From NCBI GenBank assembly GCA_026874595.1, contig CM049307.1:20813079-20877078 (forward strand): DNA of 64,000 bases. The letters run 5' to 3'. Position numbers and translations under genes: made by a program. This stretch comes from Sipunculus nudus. Its lineage: Eukaryota; Annelida; Sipuncula; Golfingiida; Sipunculidae. Below, in pieces: positions 56,721-64,000 of the stretch (position 1 is the first letter of the stretch; each line of letters opens with the position of its first letter). The notes below the pieces were generated by a model. That model was not told the origin of the DNA, ran no database searches, and was given only the letters and a program-made list of their open reading frames with translations.

Positions 56721-58787
56721 TATGCCCCCGCCACAAAGTGGCCGGGGCATATAGTTTTACCCATGTCCGTCATTCCGTCCTTCCGTCATTCCGAAATCAA
56801 ACAGTTGTACGGACTTTTTTTCGCAATGCCTGCAGATATTGGCCTAATTTTTAGTGTGTGGGCAGATATAGACCAGTTACAGATTGAGTTCACGTTTCGT
56901 CCCGGTTGACCTACTTTTGACCGTTTTAAGCCTCCTGAACATAGAAAATTTCATGAAAAATATGAAATTTCATGACAAATACACATGTACAGACTTTTTT
57001 TCGCAGTGCCTGCAGATATTGGCCTGATTTTTGGTGTGTGCACAGATATAGACCAGTTACAGATCGAGTTCGGGTTTTGTCCAGGTTGACCTACTTTTGA
57101 CTGTTTTACGGCTCCTAAACTTAGAAAATTTAATGAAAAATAGAAATATTCATGACAGATACACATGTACGGATTTTTTTTCGCAATGCCTGCAGATATT
57201 GGCCTGATTTTTGGTGTGTGTGCAAATATAGACCAGTTACAGATCAAGTTTGCTTTTCGTCTCGGTTGACCTACTTTTGACCGTTGTACAAACATAGAAA
57301 TTTTCATGAAAAATAGAAATATTCATGACAGATACACATGTACGGACTTTTTTTAGCAATGCCTGCAGATATTGGCCTGATTTTTGGTGTGTGAGCAGAT
57401 ATAGACCAGTTACAGATCGAGTTCGCGTTTCGTCCTGGTTGACCTACTTTTGACCGTTTTACGGCTACTGAACATAGAAAATTTCATGAAAAATATGAAA
57501 TTTCATGACAAATACACATGTACGGACTTTTTTTCGCAGTGCCTGCAGATATTGGCCTGATTTTTGGTGTGTGGACAGAAATAGACCAGTTACAGATTGA
57601 GTTCGCATTTCGTTCCGGTTGACCTACTTTTGACTGTTTTACGGCTCCTAAACTAAGAAAATTTAATGAAAAATAGAAATATTCATGACAGATACACATG
57701 TACGGACTTTTTTTCGCAATGCCTGCAGATATTGGCCTGATTTTTGGTGTGTGGGCAAATATAGACCAGTTACAGATCAAGTATGCGTTTCGTCCCGGTT
57801 GACCTACTTTTGACCGTTGTACAAACATAGAAAATTTCATGAAAAATAGAAATATTCATGAAAGATACACATGTACAGACTTTTTTTCGCAATGCCTGCA
57901 GATATTGGCCTGATTTTTGGTGTTTGGGCAGATATAGACCTGTTACAGATTGAGTTCGCATTTCGTCCTGGTTGACCTACTTTTGACTGTTTTACGGCTC
58001 CTGAACATAGAAAATTTCATGTAAAACATAAATTTTCATGACAAATACACTTGTACAGACTTTTCTTCACAATACCTGCAGATATTGGCCTGATTTTTGG
58101 TTTGTGGGCAGATAATGACCAGTTTCAGATCAAGTTCACGTTTTGTCCCAGTTGACCTATTTTTGACCGTTTGACGGTGCTCTAACAAAGAAAATTTCAT
58201 AAAAAGGTGCATATGTATGGACTTTTTTTCGCAGTGCCTGCAGATACGGGCCTGATTTTTGGTGTGTAGGCAGATAATGACCAGTTACAGATCGAGTTCT
58301 TGTTTTCTCTCAGTTGACCTACTTTTGACCATTTGACTGCTCCTGAACATAGAAAGTTTCATGAAAAATATAAATTTTCATAACAAATGCATATGTACTT
58401 ACTTTTTTTCCTCAATGCCTGCAGATACCACCCTGATTTTTTTAGTGTGGGCAGATAATGACAGTTACAGATCGAGTTCGCATTTCATCCCGGTTGACCT
58501 TCTTTTGATTGTTTTACGGCTCCTAAACATAGAAAATTTCATGAAAGACAGAAATTTTTATGGAAAATGCACATGTATGGACTTTTTTTCACAATGCCTG
58601 CATATACTGGCATGATTTTTGGTGTGTTGCTTGATAATGACCCGTTACAGATCGAGTTTGCATTTTGCCCTTGTTGACCTACTTTTGACCATACGACACC
58701 TCCTGAACTTAAAAAAATTTTCAAAATTTTACAAATGTTTCTAATTTGCCCAAGGCGGGGGCATTAGTGTCGTTCCGACACATCTAG
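56721..58787 (+). mobile_element. Pearl/Helentron-like element, ~180-bp tandem core
   Basis: The 5' end TATGCCCCCGCCACAAAGTG folds with GCCGGGGCATA, then TCCGTCATTCCGTCC. About eleven ~180-bp units follow with GCCTGCAGATATTGGCCTGA and CGGTTGACCTACTTTTGAC. The 3' end has GGCGGGGGCAT, hairpin GTGTCGTTCCGACAC and CTAG. It is a complete-looking non-autonomous copy of the 41420 family and is non-coding. Located in TRAF7 intron 18. Confidence 0.85.
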
Positions 58788-61700
58788 TTTAATACATGAT
58801 TCATTTATTTTAATATTATAACCAAGTCAGGTCAGATTTCAGTAACATTACAAAAATGTGAGAGACAAAAGTTTACAAAAAAAATATTAATTGTCATGCA
58901 CAAATTTGTGTGCATGTAAATTTCATGGATTAAATAAGGTATCTCAGCAAAATTTACCACTGTTTCTCAGACAAATATTTAATATCAGGGAATGCATCTC
59001 CTGATCACCATGACAACAATCCTGTATCAGTAACACCATGTGTCAGACATGATTGTATATTTTTGCCTGAATTTGAGCCACCTGAATCTGAGATACCATT
59101 CAGTTGAAGCTGATCCTGTGTAAATGCTATTCAAAATACATGTCTCGTGGGGAAAATGTCAATAAAAAATTGACAAAAAGGAATACTGAGGTTATTACAT
59201 CTTTTATGAAGACCATCGAATGCAGTAAGTGATATGTCATTGAGGTTAGTATGTATGCACTGTATGGGCCATTGTGCTTGAGGGAAAACAACTATTGTGT
59301 ATCACTGCTACAACAGGGCTCCCATGCTCTCTAAAAGTCTTGAATTTTGAAATTTAAAAAGTCAGCATATAAAAGTCATGATATTTTAGTAATTTACAAA
59401 TAGTCACAAAATTTCATTTGCAGGTGTCTGAAAAATGTCTCTCTTCCATGCACTCTTTCAGACAATAAATTGCTGTTAAATGAATTGCAGCAATCACAAT
59501 GAACAATGAAATATCCAAAGTCATGGTGGGAAAAGGTCCTGTACATCAGTTATTCTGTGGCTAAATTTAGGGGTAGAAGTATTATGAAAAAATAAAGCTA
59601 AAGCAGCAGACCACAGTTTATTGAAAAAGGATTCAATGGCTATTTCTTTATTATGTTATTACTTTCATTATAGAATATACCAGTAGGTATTGTGTAGAAT
59701 GGCTTACCTTTCGGCATTAGGGGGACATAATCCGAGCAATTTATGTTTATTCACACTATCAGTTCAGTTTTGCTTTATAAAAGTTTCCCAGCAAAACTAT
59801 CTCAACACACAGTCTCAGTACTTCCCATATGGCTATTTCACACTTTGTTATGGTTTGCATTGTGAGTAAACATAGTCCACATGTCTGTTTTCCATAACAA
59901 ACTTTTGGCAGCTTGACGGGAGGTCTGACTTTACGCATGCGGGACAGATCCCAAACAAGTCTGGTCGAAATTAGTCCATCCATGGACTCTCGTGTCCTCT
60001 GATAAATTTCTGCTGGATGGACATTACAGTCCATCGGACAAATGTACATTCACTGTAGAACACATCACAACAAATTTGGTCATGGGGCCTCAGCTGAAAT
60101 GGCTCACCAAACACAGAGAGACCCTGTGTAACGTGTCCCTCAGTCACAACAACACCTGATATGTTGGTCAGTGGGAGCATGTATTTTTGGGGCCAAGTCA
60201 GTCAGGACATCTACTGATTGACAGGTTTTGGGGCCCAGATGATGCACACAGTCCCACGCGCTATGTTTATGTTGACACCTGTGATTGGGCCTATTCCACT
60301 GTTACTAACACTCCTGTACAGGAGTAAGCTAACGGCTTCAGGGTAAAAATTGTGGCATGTACCAATTCATTTTAAAGAGAAGACACAATTTTTCATGTTA
60401 ATTCAATGTGCTTTGATGAAGATTAGGCCTCTTAAAACTATTATTCAAACTTTGGTTGTTTCCCAGATCTCTCATCAGATGGCACCAGTGTCGATTGGTA
60501 AAGAGTGTTAATCCAGTTAGTAAAAAAATGATGGTAGAACAGGTAGCTGTATTAGCAGTACCAGGCATGCAGCACATGAGTCTGTTTTTATATAACAAAT
60601 TTCCACAGCCAGTGAATATACCATAGATATATATTGGGTGGAGGGGGGGGGGGGGATTTATTTGAAAATACCTCTTTTATCCTATTGTAAACTGTGTTCT
60701 GGTTTCAATACTTATTGTGTAAAATGTACTTTGAACAGAGAGGAACATTAGTTTCTGTACAATAACAGAAAATAAGATTTTCTAAGTGGCAGCAAACACA
60801 GTTTTTAAAAATGAAGAAAGACGTATCATAACCAAAAAATTGTGTACGGTATAATTTAATCTAAGGATTGCGTTTTGTGGACCTCACAACCAATCAGGCA
60901 TCATGAAGTGCTTGTTTGTGCAGTCTCCACCAGAGGTCACCCCATGGCATGCTTTTCCTACAGTCACCTCTATGACTTAAAACTTAAAAGCTACCGACTA
61001 TATCTGTTTTACCAAAGTCATGACCCTTTGTCAGTATGGCCAAACTTGCTGTCAGTACAAGGATTTACATGGCTCAGTTTGATTAAAGATTGAAAGTTCT
61101 TATTGTTCTCAAGTTCTGCTGTGAAAAATTTTCGATAAAAAGTTATAATTAGTAGGACACTGGTATGTCATTCAATATGAGTCACTGTGACTATTAAACA
61201 TTTTCTGTGGATCTGCTGGTTACCAGTGCCACTTACTGTCGACATATCTTTATTTTGATCTGATTGATGGATATATGCCCAATTAAATGGACTTTGCCCT
61301 ATTTACACCTATGTGTGTAAAACAGTTATCCATGATTATGATTAAACATCATATGATTGTGAATCATTCATATTTTTATCAGTTATTTCATGAATACCAA
61401 TATATCTGTATCCAAAGGAAATATTGAGTATATGGGAAAACTCTGCCTTTTGCACTGGACAATATACAAAATGAAAAGCCTTTAACAGGGGTGTTAGTGT
61501 AGCAGTCATGACCTCCTGTGGAAATTGATGTTTGTTATCATATGAGCAAAAAACTCTCTTCTTCAATAAGTCTTTTCATGTTACCTTAATATATTTTATT
61601 GTATATATAGCTGTGAAGAAAAAAATATCAGCTCATAAAAAATTTGAAAATATCTAATTTTGAACATCCGAAGGGCCAGCAATTGTTTTCCATCTTAGTT

Positions 61701-62190
61701 GGTTACATATTTTCAACATGTGTGAGAGTTGGCTGTTTGTGAATAGTAACAGAGTTAGGTACTGGTAAGTGTTTCTGTCAAATAAGGGCAGGGGATGAGA
61801 AGGATGCTCAGAATAAGAATATTATGAAGGAGAGCAGAAGTAGGGTTTTGCTAACACCCTGCCTCACCAAAGCAGGTTACAACGGACAATAAACAGTCAA
61901 CTTGTTTGAGTGTGTCCACATTTATTTAAAATAACTTGTAGGAAAATGTTTTATAAGTAAAATAGTGTTCACTGTGCGCCGTGTTGTTAATGACAATGGA
62001 CTGTCAGTGGCTTCTCTTCAGTACAGCTCATGTCAGATGGTAATGATGACACACAGGTTTTGTGATTTAAACTGCTTTTAATGATGAAACAGTGCTGTTG
62101 TCAGATTATGTTTTAAAAACTTTTTTTGTGGTTTAGGCATTTTTCTCTTGCACTATTTTTCAGAAATCAGTCTGGACCCTCAAATGCTTT
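58788..62190. other. TRAF7 intron 18, unclassified part
   Basis: Mostly AT-rich. A possible decayed hAT-like MITE at 59314-59541 (CAGGGCTCCCATG and GGTGGGAAAAGGTCCTG). A stretch at 59930-60160 stays open on both strands but is not recognised. A G-run lies at 60642-60654. No exon supported. Confidence 0.5.
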
Positions 62191-62197
62191 TCTGTTT

Positions 62198-62700
62198 TAT
62201 ACGCCTGTCATATGAAGGGAGTATTATGGTATATCATCTGTCCATCCGTAGACTTTGAGTGATGCTGCAGTAACTTTCTGGGGCTGTGATGGATTTTCAC
62301 CAAACACACCATTACTACTTACCACCATGTTATTTCACCTACTTTCAATCATTGGCAAAATTCACACATATTTAATAAGGTCATGGGTCATTAGGCTACT
62401 TTGTGCTGGTGCCTTGATAACTTACAAAGAATATAAAAGATTTTGATAAAATTCATCTGAAATGTTAATCAGTAAAATTGCTTGCTTAAGTTTGATTTCC
62501 AGCAAAATCAGCACATATTTAATGAGGTCAGAGGTCACCACACTTTTGAGGCATGGTGGTGACTTTACAAAAATCCTATGGATTTTCATGATCTCGATAT
62601 GCATATTTACCAATAGAGATTTTCACCTAAATTAAATTCTCAGCAGATTTCACCACATTTAATGATGTCAGAGGTTATTAGGCTCCTTGTAGTGTCATTA
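62198..62700 (+). repeat. Partial hairpin-started tandem-core element
   Basis: Starts TTATACGCCTGTCATATGAA then GGGAGTATTATGG and CTGTCCATCCGTAGAC, resembling the other 5' ends in this window. It contains two ~170-bp units with CATATTTAA(T/A)(A/G)AGGTCA..GGTCA and GATTTTCACCAAA-like segments. The same unit reappears at 63912-64000. Confidence 0.55.
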
Positions 62701-63911
62701 TGACAGCTACTTTGTGCTGTTGCTACAATATCTTATCTAATACTTATAAAAGGAATTCAGTTCACGTTTGTTTGCAATGTTCTCTAAAACTGCGCTGTGT
62801 ACAATATTGTGCCATACATCATTTTAAAAGTTATTAGTCCCGCAGTGACATAGGCAATATGAAAATAAATAATGTTTAATATACATATTATTTTGAGTGA
62901 TTTTTCCGTTTTTTTACCGAGCACAGCCAAACTGCCTTCGGCAATCACCGGAATGTGTGCATCGTAGTCACTTAACCCCTAACACTAAGGATTATTGTTC
63001 ATTTGAATAACGCTTGCTTTCAATGAGGGATTTGACCCATGTGCGTGGTCAGTAAAAGAGAAAAACACTTTTCTTGCTTTATGAAATGGAGAGTTCAACC
63101 CAGGAGGATTAATAACCTAATTCAAGGTCCCAATTTCAGGAACAGGCGTGGGGTGGGGTCGGATGGAGTGGTGTCTGGGGTTTCAGGTCTCAAAATTTGT
63201 CTGATACGATGAATAAAAAACATTGAAACGTTGAAAATGAATACGGACCCTCTGCATGGAGTCCTGTTGGGTCCACTTTTTCTACTTTCGAGGTATGCAT
63301 ATTTCTGTTTCTTTCTTCAGGAACAGTTTCCTTGCAACGTACATTTAATAAATCTTTCATGTGTTCCTCACATCAACCTAATCTTTATACGTCCACCGAT
63401 AGAATCCAGTCAAATATCATTGAAAACCTGAATGCCCCCGCGTCTCATTCTGGTTCGCAATGTCAACACCATCACTGGCCAGGTCATCAAGGTAAACATA
63501 TCATGGGTATAGATTTCTTGCCACGAGGACAGAACCACAAAATAAATGTTAAAAATATTGGAGCGACTGAAGGATCACTCACGCACTGTCTCGACCAGAT
63601 TATGAGTTTATACGGATGGACGGTGTGATGTTAAGGATTCATGTGATTTAAAAGTAAGTGGCAAAATTAAGATACAAGCAGCTGTACATAGAAACGTTTT
63701 CTGTTCACAGAAGTGTTGTGCCTCAGAGAGGTGCATGGGTTATATTCTGCAGTCGTGCCAAAATGTTTATACATATCTTATGGAGACACTATCCCACTGA
63801 AAACCTATATTTTCTGTTAACTTTCAGAATAAAAAAAAATGAGCCAACATTTCACATCTCAGTTAATAAAGCTCTCCAACCCGGTAATAAGCCGGGTATA
63901 CCGGGTCTATC

Positions 63912-64000
63912 AGCTAGTGAAGAATATAAAGGATTTTGGTAAAACTCATCAGAAATGTTAATCAATAATTTATCTTGCCGAAGTTTGATTTCCAGCAAAA
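63912..64000 (+). repeat. Second copy of the 62400-type unit, cut by the window edge
   Basis: Shares AAGAATATAAA(A/G)GATTTTG, AAACTCATC.GAAATGTTAA and GTTTGATTTCCAGCAAAA with 62428-62508. Confidence 0.7.

Noticed and set aside
59314-59541. Further hAT MITE
   Set aside because: The ends CAGGGCTCCC and GGTCCTG are suggestive, but no 8-bp duplication is visible and the inverted match is weak, so it is only noted within the intron entry.
55960-64000. Terminal TRAF7 exon (seventh WD40 blade)
   Set aside because: I looked for a VW start with an LFSGA.D-type end in all plus frames and found nothing convincing; it probably lies beyond the window.

Overview
This is a eukaryotic genomic window, most likely from a bivalve mollusc. 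It is AT-rich and intron-rich. It carries tandem-core repeats of the bivalve 'pearl'/Helentron type, many (TAA)n and (TCCG)n microsatellites, and two metazoan housekeeping or signalling genes. The two genes lie head to head. EIF3D (eIF3 subunit d) is on the minus strand: 13 coding exons, 517 codons, from the start codon at 17424 down to 148, with the acidic C-terminus beyond the left edge. TRAF7 (RING / TRAF zinc finger / coiled coil / WD40 E3 ligase) is on the plus strand: 18 coding exons from 26754 to 55959, 577 codons, with the seventh WD40 blade beyond the right edge. I joined both models exon by exon; every junction has GT-AG ends and the reading phase is kept throughout.

Region by region. 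1-17424: EIF3D. Its intron 6 holds a 5.05 kb DIRS-type tyrosine-recombinase retrotransposon (copy 1, 6775-11826) and its intron 1 holds a 1.1 kb hAT-type element with an 8-bp target duplication. 17425-26753: the 9.3 kb divergent intergenic region, with no recognisable coding gene. It contains (TAA)n arrays, a putative LTR, a 293-bp TA-flanked MITE and a 1.58 kb inverted-repeat element rich in a GGTAACGGT motif. 26754-55959: TRAF7, whose introns are packed with at least four families of hairpin-started, tandem-core (Helentron/pearl-like) elements, tRNA-derived SINEs and MITEs, and with a second DIRS copy (45821-51135). 55960-64000: TRAF7 intron 18, containing another pearl-like element and no exon that I could find.

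The most notable structures are these. (1) The two DIRS copies form a 5-kb inverted repeat about 34 kb apart. Each sits in sense orientation inside an intron of a different, divergently transcribed gene. Both have terminal inverted repeats and an internal complementary region. They share the same two in-frame stops in the recombinase, yet each has lost a different internal block. (2) A 37-bp minisatellite next to TRAF7 exon 13 is a tandem amplification of that exon's own 3' splice site plus its first 10 coding bases; DIRS copy 2 is inserted inside this array. (3) Two other TRAF7 introns, and a (TA)n tract before exon 1, also place tandem arrays directly against the splice acceptor.
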